Below, piece after piece: positions 5,982 to 12,270 of a DNA stretch of 20,170 bases (the first letter of the stretch is position 1; the number at the start of each line of letters is the position of its first letter). The notes beneath the pieces are model-generated. The model was not told the DNA's origin and ran no database searches. It saw nothing but the letters and a program-made list of their open reading frames with translations. The position numbers and the translations under genes are program-made. This DNA is from Candidatus Bipolaricaulota bacterium (GTDB taxonomy: Bacteria; Bipolaricaulota; Bipolaricaulia; UBA7950; UBA9294), in the NCBI GenBank assembly GCA_023132545.1, contig JAGLYB010000035.1:1-20170 (forward strand), read 5' to 3'.

Positions 5982-8900
5982 CTACTCTTCTCCTGTCTGG
6001 GGCATCGTTCCCCTTGCCATAAACCGAGGAAGCACAGTTCCGGAAATCGGAGGCGTGATGCGATCTCCTAGCTGGAGTTCGCCCAAGATTGCGGCCGGTT
6101 GACTGCCGCGCGGCGGATTGATCAGAGAAAGCATCGTTCCCGGATCGACGGCTGGCTTGTTGACGAGAGCCAATCCGACTTGGAGTTCACCCAGACTCAC
6201 GCAACTTGTGACGTGGCCAATGACCGTTCCGGTTCGATCGAGAACGGATGCTCCCGTCTGAATGCGGCGCGCACCGGCGCTTACGTGGAAGCGGATGAGC
6301 GAGCGACTTCGATCAACATAATCGGCCACGCACTTCGTACGGCCGATAAAGAACGGCTTGTGGAGTTTGACATACGAGCCGAACCCGGCCTCGAACGGAT
6401 TCATGGAATAGGGGCCGGCAAGCTCATGGCCATACAGCGGGAGTCCGGATTCCGTACGGGTGGAATCTCGCGAAGCGAGTCCACAAGCGAGCAAGCCATG
6501 GGGTTCGCCAACTTCCAGCAGGCGATTCCACAACCAGCAAACCGAAGATCCTCCAACGTAGATCTCGTAACCCTGTTCTTCCCCCGTATATCCGGTACGC
6601 GCAACGATCAACTGATGGCCATCTACATCGAGTTCGCAAAACTCCGTCCGTTGTAGGGCAGCCAGAGTTCGCTTCTGATCAGGAGACACCATCTCAGATA
6701 GGATCATTGGGCTTGCAGGTCCCTGTATGGCGATGTCGACTACACCTCGCGTTTCCTTGAGATCCTGGATCTGTACCCGCTTTGGACGCCGACTGACGAT
6801 CTCTTTGTCGATCGCATAGGTGCCGTCATTGACTCCGTTGAGCCATTCCCAGTCCTTGCGCTCGTTGACTGCGTTGACAACAACCAGGTAGCGGTCCCAA
6901 GCGCGGCGATAGATGAAGATGTCATCAAGTACGTTCCCGTCTGCATCCAGAAGATAGGCATACTGGGACTGGCCATTCTGAAGCCAAGCGACGTAGTTCG
7001 AGCATACGGCATTCAGAAACTCGGTAGCGTGTAGCCCCGAGACCCCGAACACGCCCATGTGCCCGAGGTCAAACAGCCCGGCAGCTTTTCGTACGGCCCG
7101 ATGCTCTTCCAAGGCTGAAGAATACCAAACCGGCATCTCCCAGCCCGCGAACGGTACCAATCGCGCTCCCAGCTGTTTGTGGGCATCGTAAAGGGTCGTA
7201 TGCTGAAGCTCTTGGTCCGGTTTCTCCCACACCCAAACGGTATGCTCGTCTGCCACTTCTGGGAAGGTCAGCCTCGATTGAGCGACGAAATAAGGCTTCT
7301 CAAGATCGAATCGCTCGGGTGACCGTGCATAGACATCGCGAATCGATAGTCCGTTGCTTGAGCCGAGAATGGGGATCGAGAGCCACTCCTGACCGATGGA
7401 AGGTACGTCCGCTTCGGTGAGAACCTCGACAACAGCCGGGCCCTGAACCTTGCGAAACACGTCGCCTTCATCGAATACGATGTATCCGTCGGCCAGTCCG
7501 GATAGCCACTGCTTGACGACGTCTCCGGTTTCAGTGGGCGCAAGAACGAGGAAATCGTCCTTCTCCAGCATTCCGACGATGATTTCAGAGATCAGCATTC
7601 CCTTTTCATCAAAGAAGAACGTACGGAGGGAATCGCCTGGCTGCAATAACATCAGATCTGATGGAGTGGCTTCGTTCAACAGGGCTCGGATTCGTCCGCC
7701 ATACATACGGAGGATGGCCCATGGCGAATCCTCGACTTTCAGCGAAGGTTGACTAGGGTGAATTGTAGGGTCGATGCGCGAAACCAACGCGCGTACGTCA
7801 CGCTTCGCCTGCTCAAGAACGGAAAGGGCGATCTTTCCGCGAGAGAGAGGACTGGAGAGCCCTTGATACGTGAAGGAATGAATGCCACGCAGGACGCGAG
7901 CGATGATGCCGGCGAGCAATTCCATCTCGGTCTTGCCCATGCCTCGCTGTGTGATCCACGGGGTTCCCAGTCGGATTCCATGGGCGTCGGCGGCGCTGGT
8001 ATCACCGGGCAGCGTGTTCTTGTTACATACAATGCCGGCCAAATCGAGAATACGCGATGCGATCTCGCCCATCATGACGAATCCAGTCTCCGATGTGATC
8101 TCGCGCAAGTCGATCAGCAGTAGATGCGTGTTCGTTCCACCATAAGCCAGGGTTAAGCCTTCAATCTCCAACGCGGATGCGAGGAACCCGGCGTTCTCGA
8201 CGATTCGGCGTTGGAGTTCTTTGTATTCAGGTTGCTGTGCTAATTTTAGAGTAACGGCGAGAGCGGCAAACTTGTTGACGTGTGGTCCTCCTTGCTGCCC
8301 TGGGAAGATGGCACTGTCGACGGCTGCGGCAATTTTAGGATCGGTTGATAGGATCACGGCTCCGCGTGCTCCACACAGAGTCTTGTGTGTGGTGAAGTTG
8401 ACGACATCGGCGATGCCGATCGGATTCGGGTACTGGCCTCCCACGATCAATCCTGCGGTATGTGCCACATCTGCAAGGAGGATGGCGCCGACTGCATCGG
8501 CGATGTCACGAAAGGCTTGCCAATCAGGCTGCCAGGGATAGGACGTGAATCCGCCGATAATCATTTTGGGACGATGTCTTTCGGCCATCTCACGCATAGC
8601 CTCATAATCCAGCTTCCCGGTGTTTGGATTGACCGCATAGGACACGATGTTGTATCGCTTGCCCGTGACATTGAATTCCGAACCGTGCGTCAGGTGGCCG
8701 CCTTCTGTCAAAGCCATTCCCATGACAGTTTCGCCGGGAGCAACAAAGGCTTCGTAAACGGCTAGGTTTGCGGCCGCGCCGGACAATGGCTGGACGTTGG
8801 CGAAGATCCGGCTTGCCGGATACTCGTCTGTGGCAAAACACTCGGCAGCGCGACGAGCAGCAAGCGATTCCACGACATCTGCGAGTTCAGTCCCCTTGTA

Positions 8901-9173
8901 GAATCGACGGTCCGCATACCGACGATAGCTGGCCATCTGTACGTCCAGCTCGGCCAGTTCATCGGGATCTGTTGTCATCATGGCTTTCCGTGGATAGCCC
9001 TCAGCATAGACGCTGGTGAAAACCGAGCCCAGGGCTTCGCGAACTGGTTTGGGTGTCAAGCTTTCCGAAGGGATGAGGATGATCTTCTCTCGCTGCCGAT
9101 GCTCTTCAGCGGCGATCAAGGCTGCCGTTTGTGGGTCGATGTCAATCAGATGCTTGTCCGGATATTGGCTCAT
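5982..9173 (-). CDS. Serine hydroxymethyltransferase / aminomethyltransferase (GlyA-GcvT) fusion
   Basis: A 1063-residue cytosolic fusion. Residues 1-450 are a PLP-dependent serine hydroxymethyltransferase (serine + THF to glycine + methylene-THF): ANVQPLSG, GGHLTHG, Asp235 (LLADVAHTAGL) and the Schiff-base Lys264 (TTHKTL). An insert of about 26 residues lies between YAEGYP (56-61) and RFYKGTE (90-96). Residues 485-635 form a shortened GcvT/YgfZ-like folate-binding lobe lacking the catalytic Asp. Residues 657-1063 are a complete aminomethyltransferase (glycine cleavage T protein), starting LYDAHKQLGA and keeping LDDIFIYR (Asp750/751). The two enzymes share tetrahydrofolate C1 units and glycine, so the fusion could channel methylene-THF. 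The ATG at 9173 has GGAG upstream and overlaps the preceding gene by 32 nt. No gcvH or gcvP is visible in the window. Confidence 0.93.
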   Translation of the reverse strand: MSQYPDKHLIDIDPQTAALIAAEEHRQREKIILIPSESLTPKPVREALGSVFTSVYAEGYPRKAMMTTDPDELAELDVQMASYRRYADRRFYKGTELADVVESLAARRAAECFATDEYPASRIFANVQPLSGAAANLAVYEAFVAPGETVMGMALTEGGHLTHGSEFNVTGKRYNIVSYAVNPNTGKLDYEAMREMAERHRPKMIIGGFTSYPWQPDWQAFRDIADAVGAILLADVAHTAGLIVGGQYPNPIGIADVVNFTTHKTLCGARGAVILSTDPKIAAAVDSAIFPGQQGGPHVNKFAALAVTLKLAQQPEYKELQRRIVENAGFLASALEIEGLTLAYGGTNTHLLLIDLREITSETGFVMMGEIASRILDLAGIVCNKNTLPGDTSAADAHGIRLGTPWITQRGMGKTEMELLAGIIARVLRGIHSFTYQGLSSPLSRGKIALSVLEQAKRDVRALVSRIDPTIHPSQPSLKVEDSPWAILRMYGGRIRALLNEATPSDLMLLQPGDSLRTFFFDEKGMLISEIIVGMLEKDDFLVLAPTETGDVVKQWLSGLADGYIVFDEGDVFRKVQGPAVVEVLTEADVPSIGQEWLSIPILGSSNGLSIRDVYARSPERFDLEKPYFVAQSRLTFPEVADEHTVWVWEKPDQELQHTTLYDAHKQLGARLVPFAGWEMPVWYSSALEEHRAVRKAAGLFDLGHMGVFGVSGLHATEFLNAVCSNYVAWLQNGQSQYAYLLDADGNVLDDIFIYRRAWDRYLVVVNAVNERKDWEWLNGVNDGTYAIDKEIVSRRPKRVQIQDLKETRGVVDIAIQGPASPMILSEMVSPDQKRTLAALQRTEFCELDVDGHQLIVARTGYTGEEQGYEIYVGGSSVCWLWNRLLEVGEPHGLLACGLASRDSTRTESGLPLYGHELAGPYSMNPFEAGFGSYVKLHKPFFIGRTKCVADYVDRSRSLIRFHVSAGARRIQTGASVLDRTGTVIGHVTSCVSLGELQVGLALVNKPAVDPGTMLSLINPPRGSQPAAILGELQLGDRITPPISGTVLPRFMARGTMPQTGEE

Positions 9174-10305
9174 GTTGGCTTTCCTCTCCTTCGTACGGCT
9201 CGGGGTGAAGTCTACGGGGAAGGTTTCGTCCTTTCCAGCAGATCTCGGAAAGGAGATAAAGACCACCACTGACCAAGGAATGGCCTCCAAGAAGAATCGG
9301 GATCGAGCAATTCAATGCTTGCTGTGTGAATTCGATCCAGGCCGGATCCTTGAGTTCCGGCACTCGAAACAGATCGCTCGAGAATCGCTCGTATGACGAA
9401 GGAAGAGTTCCGTTGCGGGCAAGCAATGGACGAGAATCGATAATGGCTGCATCGGCAGATTCCTCCAGTGCGCCGAAGAAATCTCCGAACCCTCGTTCGC
9501 GAAAGAGGTTTGCCAATACAGGAGGTTGCCTGTCGGCATAGGCTTTCATACCACGGCCTTCGATCATCCCTGCCGTTCTACAAGCGACCTGCTGTTCGAA
9601 CGCTTGCCACGTGACCGGGCTGACACGTCCCACCAAATATACGAGGGCTGTTCTTTCGATGAGCAGAGTGCTGATCTGTTTCAGGCTGGGATGATCGAAC
9701 TGTTGCCTCCCGAGGAATTCATGCAGCCGTGGACCTCCTCGACCTGCTTCCTTTAGGAGTAGTAAATCGATAGGAGTATCCAAATCGAATTGAGATGCTA
9801 GAGAGCGAGGGAGGCTGTAACAACTCACGCCGAAGTCGGCCAGCAGGAAACCAAGTCCGTTGTCTGTCTCGGGAAGTGGAAATTGAAGCAGAGAAGATGT
9901 GTCAGTGAAAACGGCAAAGTCGCAGGAGTAGAAATTGTTAAATAGGACTGCTGCCTGGGCACGTTGAGTGAATCTAACGATACCCTCCAGCTGTTCTGGC
10001 GTCAGAAGCATGCCGCTGCCACTGCCGAAGTAGACGACGGATTCAAGGCTGTACTCTCGGATGATTTCCTTGAGTGTGTCGCCGAAGTGGAATTCCTCTG
10101 GACCCTCGACTGTTAGAACGTGCGCCCCGAGCGATTCGAATATGCCGGACGAATCTGGGGAACAAACGACGATGATCGTGGGAATCAGTGGCTGCAAGGA
10201 CTGAACGAGATCGCAGGCTGAGGCTTCGCGAGCGGAAGCCACCATCCGTTCCACTGCGGACGGTCCTACGGGGGGGTGAAAAATGATGGCACCCGTTTGC
10301 TTCAT
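9142..10305 (-). CDS. Nucleotidyltransferase-like (GT-A fold) protein of unknown function
   Basis: A 387-residue soluble protein. Its first 220 residues look like a MobA/CofC-type nucleotidyltransferase (GT-A) fold: beta-strand IIFHPP near the start, a strand-helix series, FGSGSGMLLTPEQLEGIV, and the signature-like PRSLASQFDLDTPIDLLLLK where related NTP transferases place a D-x-D-T-P-x-D element. Classic GXG-K dinucleotide motifs at the N-terminus are not obvious, so catalysis is uncertain. Residues 230-387 form an extra domain that I do not recognise. The ATG at 10305 has GGAG 5 nt upstream. The 3' end overlaps the SHMT-GcvT start by 32 nt, so the two proteins are very likely translationally coupled and functionally linked, perhaps in folate or glycine C1 metabolism. 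The substrate is unknown. Confidence 0.7.
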   Translation of the reverse strand: MKQTGAIIFHPPVGPSAVERMVASAREASACDLVQSLQPLIPTIIVVCSPDSSGIFESLGAHVLTVEGPEEFHFGDTLKEIIREYSLESVVYFGSGSGMLLTPEQLEGIVRFTQRAQAAVLFNNFYSCDFAVFTDTSSLLQFPLPETDNGLGFLLADFGVSCYSLPRSLASQFDLDTPIDLLLLKEAGRGGPRLHEFLGRQQFDHPSLKQISTLLIERTALVYLVGRVSPVTWQAFEQQVACRTAGMIEGRGMKAYADRQPPVLANLFRERGFGDFFGALEESADAAIIDSRPLLARNGTLPSSYERFSSDLFRVPELKDPAWIEFTQQALNCSIPILLGGHSLVSGGLYLLSEICWKGRNLPRRLHPEPYEGEESQHEPISGQASD

Positions 10306-10362
10306 GATGACTCCATTATGGCGAAAACTACCTTCGGAGGGCATCCGTGAGTTCGGCCTACC

Positions 10363-10398
10363 AAAGAAATCGCCCCAGCAAGATTGTTTGCTGGGGCG
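10363..10398 (-). terminator. Intrinsic terminator after rpsR
   Basis: CGCCCCAGC (10371-10379) pairs with GCTGGGGCG (10390-10398); two further A-T pairs give an 11-bp stem and a 6-nt loop. On the minus strand it is followed by ATTTCTTT. It lies 30 nt past the rpsR stop and separates the ribosomal operon from the nucleotidyltransferase-like gene. Confidence 0.85.
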
Positions 10399-10427
10399 TC
10401 TTGTCCGATTTTCAAATACCTGCCGAG

Positions 10428-10664
10428 TTACCGGCGCATTTTCATGGGCTCACGTTCTCCCACGTAGGGGAGAAGGGCGATCTTGCGAGCGCGGTTGATC
10501 TGTAAGGCAAGAGCGCGCTGATGTTTCGCGCACAGACGCGTTGCCCTCTTGGGAAGAATCTTTCCCAAACGATTCATGAACTGCTTCAACTCTGCAGGCC
10601 GCTTATAATCGAGCGTGAGCTTCTGCTCACAAACTCTGCATTTCCTCTTTCTACGATGATACAT
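10428..10664 (-). CDS. rpsR: 30S ribosomal protein S18
   Basis: A 78-residue small-subunit protein that binds 16S rRNA together with S6. The sequence begins MYHRRKRKCRVC and contains the family core: DYKRPAELKQFM, GKILPKRATRLCAKHQRAL and ARKIALLPY. The cysteine-bearing (potentially zinc-binding) form is present: CRVC near the N-terminus and C-x-x-H later. The ATG lies 3 nt after the ssb stop. GGAGGAGGT inside the end of ssb, about 13 nt upstream, probably serves as the ribosome site. It is the last gene of rpsF-ssb-rpsR and is followed by a strong terminator. Confidence 0.98.
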   Translation of the reverse strand: MYHRRKRKCRVCEQKLTLDYKRPAELKQFMNRLGKILPKRATRLCAKHQRALALQINRARKIALLPYVGEREPMKMRR

Positions 10665-10667
10665 AAC

Positions 10668-11090
10668 TTAGAACGGAACCTCCTCCGTTGTGCTTGCCTC
10701 CGGTTCTGAACTTGAAGGTGGCACCGCAGTTTTGGCAGGCGCGTCACCTGATCGAGGAGCACCGCCCAGGAACTGGACTGTGGATGCGACAACCTCGACG
10801 ACTTTCTTGCGCTCACCTTCTGCATTCTCGAACGAATCAATGCGCAGACGCCCTTCGACAGCTACTGAGCGACCTTTGCTTAAGTAATTCGAACAATTCT
10901 CAGCCTGGGATCCCCAGGTGACAATGGGTACGAACGTAGTTTCTTCCTGCAATTGTCCGGACGCATTCTTGTACTGACGGTTCACGGCGATGGAGAATTT
11001 CGTACGAGCGGTACCGCTTGATGTATATCGGAGTTCAGGATCGGCAGTTAAGTTGCCGATTAGAATGATACGATTCAAGCTGGCTGCCAT
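10668..11090 (-). CDS. ssb: Single-stranded DNA-binding protein
   Basis: A 140-residue OB-fold protein that coats ssDNA in replication, repair and recombination. N-terminal NRIILIGNLTADPELRYT and the central TFVPIVTWGSQAENCSNYLS are typical of bacterial SSB, followed by KGRSVAVEGRLR. A Pro/Ser/Glu-rich linker leads to the C-terminal TTEEVPF, a mildly acidic version of the DDDIPF tip that recruits partner proteins. The ATG at 11090 is preceded by GGAG. It lies between rpsF and rpsR, the standard bacterial order. Confidence 0.98.
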   Translation of the reverse strand: MAASLNRIILIGNLTADPELRYTSSGTARTKFSIAVNRQYKNASGQLQEETTFVPIVTWGSQAENCSNYLSKGRSVAVEGRLRIDSFENAEGERKKVVEVVASTVQFLGGAPRSGDAPAKTAVPPSSSEPEASTTEEVPF

Positions 11091-11101
11091 GGTGTCTCCA
11101 G

Positions 11102-11386
11102 TTACGCTCGGGAAATGGTTTGGTATCGAAGAATCTCTTCGTCGATATTTAAGCGTTCCTCAATCGTCCTAACATTCTCCGGGGCGAGTTGGAATTCCGC
11201 AAGACCATAGTACCCATCTGTGTAATGCTTGATCTCATAAGCCAGCACTCGCTTTCCCCAGTCTTCCACTTTCCCCAATTGACCACCATTATCTGTGATC
11301 AGGGAGTGTATGCGTTCGATCTTGGCCGCTCGATCCTCATCCGATAGATCAGGGCGGATTACATATACAATTTCGTACTCTCTCAC
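11102..11386 (-). CDS. rpsF: 30S ribosomal protein S6
   Basis: A 94-residue small-subunit protein and partner of S18. MREYEIVYVIRPDLSDED, the central DWGKRVLAYEIKHYTDGYY and FQLAPENVRTIEERLNIDE are characteristic of S6. The start codon is GTG at 11386, with GAGG/AGG sequence upstream. It is the first gene of rpsF-ssb-rpsR, with ssb starting 11 nt after its stop. A TTGACT-17-TAAAGT promoter on the minus strand lies about 30 nt upstream, giving a short leader. Confidence 0.98.
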   Translation of the reverse strand: MREYEIVYVIRPDLSDEDRAAKIERIHSLITDNGGQLGKVEDWGKRVLAYEIKHYTDGYYGLAEFQLAPENVRTIEERLNIDEEILRYQTISRA

Positions 11387-11415
11387 TCTAACACCTCGTC
11401 CTCAATCTGCGGGTA

Positions 11416-11444
11416 ACTTTATCGGGGCGCTGAAGCGAAGTCAA
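11416..11444 (-). promoter_or_regulatory. Promoter of rpsF-ssb-rpsR
   Basis: On the minus strand, TTGACT (11444-11439), a 17-nt spacer and TAAAGT (11421-11416). The expected start is near 11409, giving a leader of about 23 nt before the GTG of rpsF. Such a leader looks too short to hold a full S6:S18-binding element unless transcription starts farther upstream. Confidence 0.6.
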
Positions 11445-11448
11445 ATAA

Positions 11449-11475
11449 GGGAATGACGTCTCAGACGGCATTACC
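11449..11475. repeat. Imperfect palindrome upstream of the rpsF promoter
   Basis: The 27-nt dyad GG-AATG-CGTC-TCA-GACG-CATT-CC has three mismatched positions per arm set: g/a at the outer arm and a/g inside. It lies directly upstream of the rpsF -35 box. It could be an operator or an RNA hairpin of either strand. Confidence 0.35.
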
Positions 11476-11666
11476 TTTCGGCAGCAAGCAGTAGAACTTA
11501 ATCCGCAGATGCGAGAGGAGTATAGCAAATCGCGTCAATACGAATCTTCGCTTCCCTGCGTACGTAAATAACATTCGGAATGCATACAGTCGAAAGTCAG
11601 TATATATGTAATAGTATCCGTTTATAAGGCCTTCTTCAAAATATCTGCAAATATCATTCAAAAAAC
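11476..11666. other. AT-rich intergenic region without a convincing gene
   Basis: This is the middle of the 394-nt divergent gap between rpsF and the first small-protein gene. The stretch 11521-11700 is about 37% GC by hand count (66 of 180), clearly below its neighbours. One 66-codon minus-strand frame exists here, but its composition follows the AT-richness and no ribosome site supports it. I take the region as regulatory. Confidence 0.5.
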
Positions 11667-11695
11667 TTGACCGTTCCCTTCGTTTGCCCTATTAG
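11667..11695 (+). promoter_or_regulatory. Candidate promoter of the tandem small-protein genes
   Basis: TTGACC (11667-11672), a 17-nt spacer and TATTAG (11690-11695). The expected start is near 11702, giving a leader of about 79 nt. That leader can form a 6-bp CAAAGT/ACTTTG stem (11699-11704 with 11737-11742) and a small ATCC/GGAT hairpin inside it. Confidence 0.5.
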
Positions 11696-11780
11696 TTACA
11701 AAGTTCGAAGCCACAGAGCGAAGCGGATCCTTGGATACTTTGTTCATGGCTATTGAGAGAAATCACAAGGAGGTAGAGTC

Positions 11781-11924
11781 ATGAAATGGGGCGGATACAA
11801 CAAAAAAGGAGAAGAGAGAATGAAGAAACTGCTTGGTGGAAAGACGATGTATTACCTGCTGATGATCGCAACGCTGGGACTGCTGCTGGCTGAAAACATC
11901 AAGTGGCGCCCAGGCGGCCGCTAG
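11781..11924 (+). CDS. Small single-span membrane protein, copy 1 (47 aa), unknown family
   Basis: A 47-residue protein: a basic/polar head MKWGGYNKKGEERMKKLL, then GGKTMYYLLMIATLGLLLAE (residues 19-38), which spans a membrane once, and a short basic tail ending IKWRPGGR. A consensus ribosome site (AAGGAGG, spacing 7) precedes the ATG. The next gene, 28 nt downstream, encodes a near-identical protein. In the 29 codons shared at the C-terminal end the two copies differ by 12 synonymous and one non-synonymous codon, which is strong evidence of translation and purifying selection. I know of no family with this WRPGG tail. Possible roles include a small regulator of a membrane partner (the HD-GYP protein downstream is the obvious candidate), a membrane-active peptide or toxin, or a secreted-signal precursor. 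None of these is shown by the sequence. Confidence 0.85.
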   Translation: MKWGGYNKKGEERMKKLLGGKTMYYLLMIATLGLLLAENIKWRPGGR

Positions 11925-11952
11925 ACCGATCAAAGATTAGGAGGCCAAACTA

Positions 11953-12108
11953 ATGAAATGGGGCGGATACAACCGAAAGGGAGAAGAGCGAATGAAAAGA
12001 GCAGTCGGCAAGCTCTTCGGCGGGAAGACGATGTACTACTTGCTGGTGATCGCAACGCTGGGATTGTTGCTGGCTGAGAATATCAAGTGGCGTCCAGGGG
12101 GTCGATAG
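11953..12108 (+). CDS. Small single-span membrane protein, copy 2 (51 aa), unknown family
   Basis: A 51-residue paralogue of the preceding gene. The first 13 residues are the same except Lys8 to Arg. Four residues (GKLF) are inserted before the shared GGKTMYYLL segment, which keeps the single hydrophobic span, and the tail IKWRPGGR is identical. AGGAGG lies 8 nt upstream of the ATG. The strict conservation of both the MKWGGYN head and the IKWRPGGR tail, despite many silent changes, implies that both ends are functional, perhaps on opposite sides of the membrane. Both copies were probably produced by an old tandem duplication and are likely on one transcript. The reading frame stays open past the TAG stop for 43 more codons. 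Confidence 0.85.
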   Translation: MKWGGYNRKGEERMKRAVGKLFGGKTMYYLLVIATLGLLLAENIKWRPGGR

Positions 12109-12114
12109 GCGACG

Positions 12115-12240
12115 CTGTATGACGTACTAAAATCCTCGGAAGAGCATCGTCCCCTGTTGTTGGTGTTGACAGTGCTGCTGGTAGCCCTAAGTACGAGAGC
12201 AACAGAGCTAGCTGAGTATACCCGCGAGTTCTATAGTTAA
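12115..12240 (+). CDS. Possible third small hydrophobic protein, start codon uncertain
   Basis: In frame with, and just after, the TAG of the second small-protein gene, the sequence codes LYDVLKSSEEHRPLLLVLTV and continues through LLVAL and a charged tail ending EYTREFYS before a TAA at 12238. This has the look of a short membrane helix between charged flanks, and about a third of its codons start with G, as in real genes here. However, there is no in-frame ATG. CTG at 12115 is the first plausible initiator and its ribosome site is poor. Options are a gene with a rare CTG start, a C-terminal extension reached by TAG readthrough, a decayed copy, or chance: 43 open codons happen by chance about one time in eight. 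Confidence 0.3.
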   Translation: MYDVLKSSEEHRPLLLVLTVLLVALSTRATELAEYTREFYS

Positions 12241-12270
12241 GATTTCGATCTCTCACCTTCAGGGGGACTG

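Noticed and set aside
11461..11661. A 66-codon minus-strand reading frame in the gap upstream of rpsF
   Set aside because: Tyr/Phe/Leu-rich composition follows from the AT-rich DNA, no ribosome site is visible and no family is recognised.
11699..11780. Possible cyclic di-GMP riboswitch in the leader of the small genes, suggested by a CACAGAGCGAAGC stretch and the HD-GYP gene downstream
   Set aside because: The conserved core elements of class I and II aptamers and their paired stems are not present; only a 6-bp stem can be drawn.
11781..12108. Tandem small hydrophobic genes as a classic type I toxin-antitoxin locus
   Set aside because: No convincing antisense RNA promoter was seen opposite either gene and the sequence resembles no known toxin family; kept only as one possibility.
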